From positions 10,761-74,760 of the forward strand of contig DAMU01000077.1 in the NCBI GenBank assembly GCA_002499705.1: a stretch of DNA of 64,000 bases. The letters run 5' to 3'. The notes beneath the pieces are model-generated. The model was not told the origin of the DNA. It was given only the letters and a program-made list of their open reading frames with translations, and did no database searches. Both the position numbers and the translations under genes were made by a program. The stretch is from Euryarchaeota archaeon UBA91. GTDB lineage: Archaea; Thermoplasmatota; Poseidoniia; Poseidoniales; Poseidoniaceae. Positions 23,779-32,062 of the stretch are shown piece after piece; position 1 is the stretch's first letter, and every line of letters starts with the position of its first letter.

Positions 23779-25479
23779 GTGCCTGGAGTGAGTGTTGTAT
23801 CTCGTGACTGGGATGAAGTTGCAGAGAGTCATTCAACTTCTTCCCATCCGATGGGGACAAGTGCTCATGACCAATACCTGCACGAACCATTACGTGGCTG
23901 GCATGCCTTTTCTGCAACCTTTCGAGTGATGTTCAAGGAAGAAGGAAGAAAGAGTTTGGAGTTTGCCAAAAAACGTCAGATGGTACTTTTCCCGTTGCTC
24001 CTCACCCTCGTGACTGCAATCACGACTATTGGACTGCAATTTCTTGTTGGAGATTCTTCCGCTCAAGTTTCTGACCTTGAATCGAAAACATTCACTTGGC
24101 AAGAACTGCGTTTTGCACTTCACCTGCCCTTACTGATGTTCAGTCTCGGAATGGGGACGTTTGCTTTCATGGGCCATGATGCCATTGTTCACAGAGCAGG
24201 TACGAAAAACTACCTTTTGGCTGCTCCGGCACTGCAGCCATTACCGAACTCAGTGGCTCATTTTGCATACTTTGTCAAAGATCTTTGCTTCTATGTCATG
24301 CTCATTCTCTCTCCAGTTGTGGCTGGTATGGCTGTAGGAATCATGCTCGAAGCAGTTGCTGGAATTTCCACACCCTTGGAATGGACAAGCCTACCTTGGA
24401 CTTGGCTTGCTATGATTATCACTCTTGGACAGGGGCTCGCTATCGCCTTTTTAGCCTCCGCTCTATGGATGCGAGGGCGTCCATATACCATCATTGGCCC
24501 GGTTCTGGTTGTTGCTCTGGGAGTCTCAATTGGAATAGGGGTATTTGAGATTGAAACAATGCTTTGGGGCTTAGGCGTTCAGAGTTCACAGAACCTTTTC
24601 TACGCTGCACTTGCACTCTTCGCTAGCCTCGGTGTCGGGATGTTTTCATCCGCATTAATTATCGATGATTTTGATGTTTCTGTCGTTGAACGAGCAGAAC
24701 TTTTCACTCCGATATACAATCGATTGGGATTCCTTGGCAAAGGTGAAATCCGGTTAATTGTAGCAAAGGAATTTGTCGATTTAATTCGTTCTGGTTCGAT
24801 AAAAAAGATGACGGTCTCCTATGCGATTCCCCTCTTAGTACTCCTTGGAATGGCTTGGCTAGTCGATTTTGCAGAGGCTCCTATTCCTATCAATCTTCTC
24901 TCGTATGCACCATTCCTCGGATTTTTCGGATTCAACTTCTATTCTTGGCTCACCATTTTGGATTCTCCCGAGTTTATGAATGGCTTACCACTGAGAGTTC
25001 CTCAACTTATTCGGGCAAAAGTCGTGGTTTATTTCCTTGCCACTTCTTGGATATCTCTAATTTTTATTGTCCTCATGGCATGGCGACTGGATGAGTGGGG
25101 AGCGTTACCTACAAGCATCATTGTCATGTTTGCAAATTCCATTTACATTGTCGCTCTCACTGCCTTCTTAATGGGGTTACGACCCAATAAAGCTATTTTT
25201 GATGCTTCGATTATGATCTGGTTTTGGATAGGAACCGTCATCCCCTTACTGATGTTGTTCTTACTTTCATTTACTCAAGGAGACGTTTCCTTGTATGGAA
25301 ATTGGTGGGAAAGGGCGTCTCAAGAAGGATTGGCTGCTACCGCTTCAATGTATGATCAAAGCATGGTTGAGCAAGGCTACAAAGGAATGATTGCAATTTC
25401 TGTGGGATTGATTTTCGCATCTGGTTTACTGTGGAAGTTGATGGATCGCCGATGGGGACGAGCAGAGTTTTCAAATTGA
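23779..25479 (+). CDS. ABC transporter permease protein
   Basis: About 566 residues starting at GTG 23779, directly after GAGGAG. A soluble N-terminal 65 residues is followed by roughly ten to twelve hydrophobic segments in two halves with a central cytoplasmic stretch (VVERAELFTPIYNRLGFLGKGEIRLIVAKEFVDLIRSGSIKK). It pairs with the ATPase gene upstream as a probable ABC-2-like exporter. The substrate is not evident. Confidence 0.82.
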   Translation: MPGVSVVSRDWDEVAESHSTSSHPMGTSAHDQYLHEPLRGWHAFSATFRVMFKEEGRKSLEFAKKRQMVLFPLLLTLVTAITTIGLQFLVGDSSAQVSDLESKTFTWQELRFALHLPLLMFSLGMGTFAFMGHDAIVHRAGTKNYLLAAPALQPLPNSVAHFAYFVKDLCFYVMLILSPVVAGMAVGIMLEAVAGISTPLEWTSLPWTWLAMIITLGQGLAIAFLASALWMRGRPYTIIGPVLVVALGVSIGIGVFEIETMLWGLGVQSSQNLFYAALALFASLGVGMFSSALIIDDFDVSVVERAELFTPIYNRLGFLGKGEIRLIVAKEFVDLIRSGSIKKMTVSYAIPLLVLLGMAWLVDFAEAPIPINLLSYAPFLGFFGFNFYSWLTILDSPEFMNGLPLRVPQLIRAKVVVYFLATSWISLIFIVLMAWRLDEWGALPTSIIVMFANSIYIVALTAFLMGLRPNKAIFDASIMIWFWIGTVIPLLMLFLLSFTQGDVSLYGNWWERASQEGLAATASMYDQSMVEQGYKGMIAISVGLIFASGLLWKLMDRRWGRAEFSN

Positions 25480-25509
25480 ATCAGATTCCATTCTTTGTGA
25501 GGTATCTTG

Positions 25510-26094
25510 ATGAGCGTTCGGCTCCGCCCTTCAAGCATGGCCCGAGTCGTTGCAGTATGCGGTATGCCGGGCTCTGGTAAGGGAGAGTTTGCCCAAGTTC
25601 TCACCGAAAACAAAATTCCAGTTCTTTCTATGGGCGACATGGTTCGTGCTGAAGTCCGACGCTTAGAACTGGAGGAAAGTCCAGGTATTTTCGGAGAGAT
25701 TGCTGCTCAATTACGCACACTGCATGGAGAAGATGTACTGGCTGTGCGGTTAGCAGACGCTGTAGATACACACTTGGAATCGAATTCACTTGTTTTAATC
25801 GAAGGAATGCGGGGTACGGCTGAACGAATCGTGTTTGAAAATCGATGGGGTGAAAATTTCTTTTCCGTAGCAGTGGTTGCATCTCCTGATGTTCGGTTCA
25901 CTCGGATTCAAAATCGTGGACGATCAGAAGACGGCGACTTAAACGCATTTGAGGTTCGAGATGCCCGTGAACGTGGATGGGGGCTGGAAGAAATTATCAA
26001 AGAATCAAATTTTATTATCGACAATAATGTCGAACTTGACACCTTTCGCAACTCATGCCATGCTTGGCTTGAATCTTTCACAAACCAAGAATAA
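25510..26094 (+). CDS. UPF0200-type nucleotide kinase-like ATPase
   Basis: The archaeal AAA/adenylate-kinase-like family with P-loop CGMPGSGKGEFAQ near the N-terminus, LSMGDMVRAEVRR, LIEGMRGTAE and NRGRSEDGDLNAFEVRDARE. Related proteins are annotated as dephospho-CoA kinase-like or flagella-related; the true substrate is unknown. GAGGT precedes the ATG at 25510 (a TTG at 25507 is in frame). It precedes the pilus operon by 131 nt but may be independent. Confidence 0.8.
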   Translation: MSVRLRPSSMARVVAVCGMPGSGKGEFAQVLTENKIPVLSMGDMVRAEVRRLELEESPGIFGEIAAQLRTLHGEDVLAVRLADAVDTHLESNSLVLIEGMRGTAERIVFENRWGENFFSVAVVASPDVRFTRIQNRGRSEDGDLNAFEVRDARERGWGLEEIIKESNFIIDNNVELDTFRNSCHAWLESFTNQE

Positions 26095-26155
26095 TCGTTC
26101 CCGCTAAAAGGGCGTGAATGGTGAATAATTTTGAGCCGCAGGGTGGCGGTTTTAG

Positions 26156-26170
26156 GGGTGTTTTTCACCC
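26156..26170 (+). repeat. Short hairpin before pilus operon
   Basis: GGGTG-TTTTT-CACCC, a 5-bp stem with T-rich loop, lies in the 131-nt gap between the UPF0200 gene and the pilus ATPase. It may end the upstream transcript or lie in the operon leader. Confidence 0.35.
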
Positions 26171-26225
26171 AAGTGTTATAGTCGGCCATAGCCTGTGATA
26201 AATTGCTTCGGCAGAGGGTGCACGT

Positions 26226-27752
26226 ATGGCGAGAAAACAAAACAAAGGTGGAGGCAAGCGTCAGCGGGCAAAACAACGTGCCCAATACGATGAACTCGAC
26301 AAGTATCCCGTCATGCCTCCGCACGCTTTTGCACGCATTGTTCGTGACAAGCAAACTTTGAACATTATTTACCAAATTATTGAGCCTCCAATGACGAAAA
26401 AGGAACAAGAATATCGTGACGAAATTCTCGATATTTTTATTCGTTCGCTGACGGCAAATATTGAAGAAATCGATGCCAATCCTGAAGCATATATCCGCAC
26501 AGCAATGGATAAGGTCATCAAATCATACGGCATGAAAATTAATAAAAAATCAAAATCGAAGATTTTCTACTATCTGCGCCGTGACTTGATTGGATACGGT
26601 CAAATGGATGTCCTGATGAACGACATTAACGTCGAAGATATCTCTTTGGATGGAACTGGTGTACCTATTTTCGCCTATCATCGAAAGTTTGAATCGGTCG
26701 AAACAACATGTGTCTGGAATACCGATGATGAATTAGAATCGTATGTTATCAAACTCGCTCAACGCTGTGGCAAGCACATATCGGTTGCTGACCCACTGCT
26801 TGACGCTACACTCATGGATGGTTCAAGAATTGTCATGAAACTTGGCCATGAGATTTCCACACGTGGTTCGGCCTTCTGTATTCGACGATTTAAGGACGAT
26901 CCGTTTTCCCCTGCGGACATCGTTGCGTTCCGAACAATGTCTTCTCTCATGGTTGCTTACCTTTGGATTGGATTCCAAAATGAAGTACCTATGCTGTTTG
27001 TCGGAGGAACTGCTTCCGGTAAGACGACAACTCTGAACGCGATGTGTATTTTTATTCCATGGCAGATGAAGATTGTCTCCATTGAATCAACTCGTGAAGT
27101 CAACATTCCTCAACCAAACTGGGTTCCAGGTTTAACGCGGCAAGGTTTCGGTGGAGAATCAACCGAAGGTGTCATTGGTGAGTTCGAGTTGCTCAAAGCA
27201 GCACTTCGTGAACGGCCTGAATACATTATTGTCGGTGAAATTCGTGGTGCAGAAGCTTATGTTCTGTTCCAAGCGATGGCGACAGGTCACTGTGCATATT
27301 CAACTGTCCACGCTGACTCTGTTCCTTCGCTGGTCCACCGATTGGAAAACAAACCAATTGATATCCCGCGTGTTCTTTTGCCAGCATTGGAAGCATGTGC
27401 GATTCAAATTCAAACCCGTATCAATGGAAAGCGTGTTCGTAGAACCAAGCAACTGGTCGAGATTGTTGGAATTGATCCGAACTCACTGGAAATTATCACC
27501 AATGAAGTATTCCGTTGGGACGTAAATACAGATGACTTCATCTTTAGCGGTAAATCCTATGTTTTGGAAAAAATCATGGTCAAACTCAATTATTCACAAG
27601 ACGATATGCGTCGTGAATTACGAACACGCAAGCGCATCTTGGAATGGATGGTCTTGAATGATATACGAAAAGCAGACCAAGTGTCTCAAATTGTCACAGA
27701 ATATTATGTGCGACCAACTGAAATTTTAGCACGTGTTGACGGACTTCGTTGA
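26226..27752 (+). CDS. Type IV pilus/archaellum-type secretion ATPase (FlaI/TadA-like)
   Basis: Hexameric motor ATPase that powers assembly of type IV pilus-like filaments at the inner membrane. A basic N-terminus leads to the FlaI/GspE N-domain (YYLRRDLIGYGQMDVLMNDINVEDISLDGTG), then Walker A GGTASGKTTTLNAM (about 260-273), Asp box, Walker B RPEYIIVGEIRGAEAYVLFQAMATGH and the His-box STVHADSVPSLVHRLE. At 508 residues it matches the family. It is the first gene of a run with two membrane platform proteins and two small pilin-like proteins. Confidence 0.93.
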   Translation: MARKQNKGGGKRQRAKQRAQYDELDKYPVMPPHAFARIVRDKQTLNIIYQIIEPPMTKKEQEYRDEILDIFIRSLTANIEEIDANPEAYIRTAMDKVIKSYGMKINKKSKSKIFYYLRRDLIGYGQMDVLMNDINVEDISLDGTGVPIFAYHRKFESVETTCVWNTDDELESYVIKLAQRCGKHISVADPLLDATLMDGSRIVMKLGHEISTRGSAFCIRRFKDDPFSPADIVAFRTMSSLMVAYLWIGFQNEVPMLFVGGTASGKTTTLNAMCIFIPWQMKIVSIESTREVNIPQPNWVPGLTRQGFGGESTEGVIGEFELLKAALRERPEYIIVGEIRGAEAYVLFQAMATGHCAYSTVHADSVPSLVHRLENKPIDIPRVLLPALEACAIQIQTRINGKRVRRTKQLVEIVGIDPNSLEIITNEVFRWDVNTDDFIFSGKSYVLEKIMVKLNYSQDDMRRELRTRKRILEWMVLNDIRKADQVSQIVTEYYVRPTEILARVDGLR

Positions 27753-27774
27753 AAGCAATACATGAGGTGATTCG

Positions 27775-28794
27775 ATGGACTTGACCACATGGCAGAGGAT
27801 TTGTAATCGCATCCTCGGTCGTTTGCTGCGTAAACGTGCACGCCGTGACAAAGAATTGTCTGAAAGCCTTGTCAAAGGTTCGATGCCAATGATGCCAGAG
27901 GTTTATCTTGCCACTGCAATCATGACCACGATTGCCATTACCCTCATATCTTGGGCTTTTGTTTCTTTATTCTTTATTCCAGACATTGGCATAATTGCTT
28001 ACTGGGAGGGCATCCAAGATGCATCAACCGTGAACTATTGCTTTGAATGGGAATATTGGAATCAAGATTTAATCGACCCTTCTAAACCGGGTAATGGCTG
28101 TGATGGTTTCGCATACCAGGTGTTCCCTCCATTCCTCAAAGTGCTCATCGTTGCTCTTGGAGGATTGATCATTCCTTACTTCGCATTCAATTACAACAAA
28201 AATGGTGCAAAGCGAGAAGCAAAGCGACGTGGAGATATGATTGAGAAATACCTTCCTTACGCTGCATCATACACCGCAGCAATGTCTGCAGCAAATGCAA
28301 CACCTTCGAAGATTTTTAGGTCGCTTGCCATGAATAAGGAAATTTATGGAGACGTTGCAGATGACGCTGCTATGGTCTATCGGGATGTGACTCTTTTGGG
28401 TTATGACTTGATTACTGCAATGAAGATGAGTGTTGATCGTGCAGCGTCCGTTTGGCTTACTGAATTTTTCCAAGGAATGGTTGGAACGCTGACTGCTGGT
28501 GGACAACTCAAATTGTATTTCCTTAACCGTGCTGAACACTACATGCGTGAAAACAGAACTCGTCTTCAGATGTTCTTAGAATCAATCGCACTGCTCGCCG
28601 AATCATACATTGTCGTCGCTGTTGCAATGCCTCTGTTTTTGATTGTCATGCTTGTCATTATGTTCTGGGTTTCAGGTTCTGGCGCACAGATGTCAGAAGG
28701 AATGCTGTATGGAATTGTCTTAGGATTCGTGCCAATGATTCACATCGCTTATGCGATATTGGTATGGACGAGCAGTAAAGAACAAGAAATGTGA
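27775..28794 (+). CDS. Pilus platform membrane protein, TadC/FlaJ-like (first copy)
   Basis: About 339 residues with an N-terminal helix (YLATAIMTTIAITLISWAFVSLFF), a second near residue 125 and two or three C-terminal helices, flanking a cytoplasmic type II secretion F domain (DMIEKYLPYAASYTAAMSAANATPSKIFRSLAMNKEIYG...WLTEFFQGMVGTLTAGGQ). It contacts the ATPase in the assembly platform. GGTGA precedes the ATG. The next gene overlaps it or lies within a few nt and encodes a second, different platform protein, as in Tad systems (TadB/TadC). Confidence 0.87.
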   Translation: MDLTTWQRICNRILGRLLRKRARRDKELSESLVKGSMPMMPEVYLATAIMTTIAITLISWAFVSLFFIPDIGIIAYWEGIQDASTVNYCFEWEYWNQDLIDPSKPGNGCDGFAYQVFPPFLKVLIVALGGLIIPYFAFNYNKNGAKREAKRRGDMIEKYLPYAASYTAAMSAANATPSKIFRSLAMNKEIYGDVADDAAMVYRDVTLLGYDLITAMKMSVDRAASVWLTEFFQGMVGTLTAGGQLKLYFLNRAEHYMRENRTRLQMFLESIALLAESYIVVAVAMPLFLIVMLVIMFWVSGSGAQMSEGMLYGIVLGFVPMIHIAYAILVWTSSKEQEM

Positions 28795-28808
28795 AAGGAG
28801 GTGAGAAA

Positions 28809-30386
28809 ATGGCGCGTAAAAAGGAGAAAATTACGGTTAAGTTGGACCTGCCTAAGGACGATTCCACACTCACCAAACTTTACGCAATTCTGTTTGTTTC
28901 GATTCTGTTAGGATTGGGTACTGCTACGGTTTGGGCAACAAATTCAGGATTTATTCCGACCCAAAATGGCGAACCAATGTTTACCAATTTGTATTGTGGA
29001 CTTACCGCAAAAGATTCTCAAGGAAATTCGATGGGAGAACAGTTCAACTCAAATGTCAAACCTGATTATTCCGCTAATCAGTCTTGCTCAATACTTCAAG
29101 ACGCACCCGATCGAGTGGTTTGGGAAGGAGAAGAATGGAACACGTTAACCAAACAAGGGAAAAATTTCGATGTTCCAGGCGTTGACCCCGACCAAACTGG
29201 CGGCCTGACAGTCTTGCAACCCTTGTGGGTGAATTGCAGCGTTTCAGCAGACACACAAACCGATTACGTTGTAGCCATTCGCTCTCAAAGTGGCGAAATC
29301 ATGGACTCTTACTCCGGCACCACCGATACCGCAAACGATGATTGTCAAATTGAAATGGTCAACATTCCACCAGATACCCGCTATGAGTTCATTGTATTTT
29401 CAATGGAAGAAGGCAAAAGAATTTCGTCGTTTAATTTCGACATGACCGTTCACTACTATGACGGAATTCCCTCGAACATGAACAACAAGTCGTTTTGGCT
29501 CGGCCCTGAGGTTGAGTTAGGACCGAAGTCAATTCGTCCATTTATCTTCCTCAACTTCTTCGGAATGATGTTCTTTTTCTTCCTATACCCCGCTTCCTTC
29601 TACTGGGAACGTGTTGAAAATGCCAAAAACGAAGTCGAGGAAAAATTCCCTGATTTCCTTCGTGACCTTGCAGAATACTGGAAGGGAGGTCTTTCGATGA
29701 CTGTGGCGATTCAAACACTGGCCACATCAGAATATGGCGCACTGAATGACGAAGTCAAGAAAATGTCTGACCAGTTGAGTTGGGGTATCAAATTTAGCGA
29801 TGTTATCAAGCAATTTGCTGAGCGAGTTGGAACGCCACTGGTTCAAAGAGCGATTGCTTTGATTGCTGAAGCAGACCGAGCAGGTGGTAAAATTTCAGAC
29901 ATTCTTGTGACGGCTGCGAACGACTCACGAGAATTGAAATTCCTTGAAGGTGAACGGCGAAGAGCTATTGGTTCTTACATTGCGGTTATTTGGACTTCGT
30001 ACTTCGTTTTCCTCGGCGTGATTGTCACACTCGCAGTTGTCTTTATTCCGGCTATTGCAGGCTCAAATTCCAGCGGAGAAGAAGGTGGAGACAGTGGAGG
30101 TCAAACGATTGGAAACATGACGATTCGGAACATCGACCCCTTGTTTTTCTTGACGGTTTTCTATTATGGAGTCACCATGCAAGCGGTTGGAAATGGTACC
30201 ATGGCAGGTTTGATGTCAACCGGTCGGTTCTCAACTGGTTTCAAGCACTCTGGAATGATGATTCTCGTGTCATTACTGGTGTTTAACTTCCTTGCATTCA
30301 CACCAAATTTGATTGGAATTACCGAAGTACCTGGACTCAATCCATCATCGGGTACATTCATACCTTCTCCGTTATTCTTGGGGTGA
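28809..30386 (+). CDS. Pilus platform membrane protein, TadB/TadC-like with extracytoplasmic insertion (second copy)
   Basis: The ATG at 28809 sits just after a near-perfect AAAGGAGGTGAG. Residue 20-45 is one membrane helix; residues about 45-235 form a beta-rich, cysteine-containing extracellular domain (CGLTAKDSQG, CSILQDAPDRVVW, NCSVSADTQTDYVVAIRSQSG). Then comes a helix and the type II secretion F domain (EEKFPDFLRDLAEYWKGGLSMTVAIQTLATSEYG...AERVGTPLVQRAIALIAEADRAGG) plus C-terminal helices. The external domain is not usual in FlaJ/TadC and might contact the pilus or secreted subunits. Confidence 0.87.
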   Translation: MARKKEKITVKLDLPKDDSTLTKLYAILFVSILLGLGTATVWATNSGFIPTQNGEPMFTNLYCGLTAKDSQGNSMGEQFNSNVKPDYSANQSCSILQDAPDRVVWEGEEWNTLTKQGKNFDVPGVDPDQTGGLTVLQPLWVNCSVSADTQTDYVVAIRSQSGEIMDSYSGTTDTANDDCQIEMVNIPPDTRYEFIVFSMEEGKRISSFNFDMTVHYYDGIPSNMNNKSFWLGPEVELGPKSIRPFIFLNFFGMMFFFFLYPASFYWERVENAKNEVEEKFPDFLRDLAEYWKGGLSMTVAIQTLATSEYGALNDEVKKMSDQLSWGIKFSDVIKQFAERVGTPLVQRAIALIAEADRAGGKISDILVTAANDSRELKFLEGERRRAIGSYIAVIWTSYFVFLGVIVTLAVVFIPAIAGSNSSGEEGGDSGGQTIGNMTIRNIDPLFFLTVFYYGVTMQAVGNGTMAGLMSTGRFSTGFKHSGMMILVSLLVFNFLAFTPNLIGITEVPGLNPSSGTFIPSPLFLG

Positions 30387-30390
30387 TTGA

Positions 30391-30831
30391 ATGCGTCATG
30401 ATGAAGATGCTCAGGTTCACATCCTTGAGATGCTGACACTGTTTTGGCTGTTCTTCATGTCGGCGACCTTTCTCATCCGGATACACGTCCCGGATGCACC
30501 CAGCGTCGCTCATGATGCTGCATTGGAAATTACGGGAGACGATGCATTTCGATATGGACTGAGTTTAGAGGCTGAAGTCTCTGGTGAAAATCGGTTGAGT
30601 GAGTTGTTACAGAATGGTGAACTTGACGAAGCTTGTTTCCTATTACAAAATCAAATTGCCGCTGGAAAAGAAGCAAACTGCTGGTTAGCACAAAACAGTG
30701 GGACATCTGTACCTTACGGCAACACTGGAACTCCGGCTGGAGAAACGGTAACCGTACACCACCTGCTGGCAATCGATGAAAATTCATGGACAGTCACACT
30801 CGATGTTTGGAATCGAGGAGGTGGTGCTTGA
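30391..30831 (+). CDS. Small pilin-like secreted/anchored protein of the pilus operon
   Basis: 146 residues: a short polar lead (RHDEDAQVHILEM), one hydrophobic helix (LTLFWLFFMSATFLIRI) and a polar extracellular domain with cysteines (ACFLLQ, NCWLAQ). This is the plan of pilins and minor pseudopilins, although no class III signal-peptide cleavage site is clear. It begins 4 nt after the platform gene, and its stop overlaps the next start (TGATG). Confidence 0.7.
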   Translation: MRHDEDAQVHILEMLTLFWLFFMSATFLIRIHVPDAPSVAHDAALEITGDDAFRYGLSLEAEVSGENRLSELLQNGELDEACFLLQNQIAAGKEANCWLAQNSGTSVPYGNTGTPAGETVTVHHLLAIDENSWTVTLDVWNRGGGA

Positions 30832-31280
30832 TGTATATGCAAACCCGCCACTCAAATGAAGACCGAGATGCTGGGCAAATGCTTCTGGCAACTGGCGTTG
30901 TTCTGTTGATGTCTTTACTTTCCATGGCTATTTTTGGCGTAAAGGTTGCTGGTTTAACGATGCCCTATGAAACTGCATCTGATGGAGTATTGGTGGCTTC
31001 TTTGGAGGCGGTCGACGCAATTCCCGAACTGACTGAAGCACGTACACAATTGTGGATCGATGGCGGACTTGAACCTCTTGAGGCTGGTGAAACAGCCTAT
31101 CAAAGCGTCCATGATGACTTACTCCACCATGGTGAGTTGCGCGGTATTGAAATTAAAATCATCAATATGCAAGTCAACGAAACATCTGCCACAACACTTC
31201 ATTTTACGGGTGAATTAGGAATATCAGATGGTTCAGCAATGCTGACCACTTTGATTAGTTTCGATGTCGTTCATGCTTAA
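30831..31280 (+). CDS. Small TadE/TadG-like membrane protein of the pilus operon
   Basis: Start ATG at 30831 overlaps the preceding stop; GAGGAGGTGGTG lies upstream. The N-terminus, NEDRDAGQMLLATGVVLLMSLLSMAIFGVKVAG, resembles the charged-GQ plus helix lead of TadE/TadG-like minor pilins. The rest is a 100-residue acidic beta-rich domain. It ends the operon and converges with the next gene by a 4-nt overlap. The role as structural or accessory pilus subunit is inferred from position and shape. Confidence 0.68.
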   Translation: MYMQTRHSNEDRDAGQMLLATGVVLLMSLLSMAIFGVKVAGLTMPYETASDGVLVASLEAVDAIPELTEARTQLWIDGGLEPLEAGETAYQSVHDDLLHHGELRGIEIKIINMQVNETSATTLHFTGELGISDGSAMLTTLISFDVVHA

Positions 31281-31942
31281 CTACGCTGAACGTGCTCGTT
31301 CCAAGCAAGGTCCAACAGATGTTTAATTCGGTCAGTATCTTTACTCACTCTGGAAAGGTCAACTATGGGCCATGATGCAATTTTAGCTCGTTCAATCAAA
31401 CCATCTTGAATTGCTCGAATGCGAGGAAAAGCCGCTAAATAGCGATCAGCACGACGGAAAGAGTGGGCATCTCTGGAACGAATCATCGAACGATGTCGGT
31501 CTTCTTCACCAACAGTCATCACCAAGCCAATCGCAATTCCTCCGGCTTCACGCCAACTGCGTAACAAGCGTTCACTCGGATTGATGTGGACTCCTTCGAT
31601 TAACAAATCAATACCTTCACGCCGTGCACGGTCAATGGTTGCAACTATACCTCCTTCAACTGCTTGACAAGTGTCTAACCAATCGATGACTGGTTCTCCT
31701 GAACTACCCCTTGAGAAGGATGAGCGATGGAGTGCTGGTTCCTTTCTATCCTCATCGCATGAACGCATGATTTCTCGAACAGCATCGGTTGAAAGAAGGC
31801 GAGCAAAACCAATATCCGCTGCAAGTTGAACTGACGCTGTAGACTTGCCTGTTCCGGTAGCACCCGCAATGACAAGCAGTCGAGGAGCACGGGCAGCGAT
31901 GGTGCGAGCAGCGGCATCTGCCAAACCTACCTCTCGAGCCAT
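31277..31942 (-). CDS. 2-phosphoglycerate kinase-like P-loop kinase
   Basis: Start ATG at 31942 chosen from the conserved beginning; the longer frame upstream has no similarity to any family I know. The P-loop GATGTGKSTASVQLA, LLSTDAVREIMRSC and LIEGVHINPSERLL match archaeal 2-phosphoglycerate kinase, which makes 2,3-bisphosphoglycerate towards cyclic DPG in some methanogens. At about 222 residues it corresponds to the kinase domain alone. A different sugar or nucleotide kinase role remains possible. It is divergent from the aldehyde dehydrogenase gene. Confidence 0.75.
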   Translation of the reverse strand: MAREVGLADAAARTIAARAPRLLVIAGATGTGKSTASVQLAADIGFARLLSTDAVREIMRSCDEDRKEPALHRSSFSRGSSGEPVIDWLDTCQAVEGGIVATIDRARREGIDLLIEGVHINPSERLLRSWREAGGIAIGLVMTVGEEDRHRSMIRSRDAHSFRRADRYLAAFPRIRAIQDGLIERAKIASWPIVDLSRVSKDTDRIKHLLDLAWNEHVQRS

Positions 31943-32062
31943 ACTGTATGCACAGAGAACTCGCTTCAAGAGTCTTTTTACCTCAAAGGACTGCTTTTCC
32001 GTTCTTTGAAACCAAGTCAAGCCAAGCGAATACCTTTGAGGGGACAGCCCTTGGAGTGGAAT

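Noticed and set aside
26095..26225. Riboswitch before the pilus operon
   Set aside because: Only a short 5-bp hairpin with T-rich loop was seen; no known riboswitch class was recognised.
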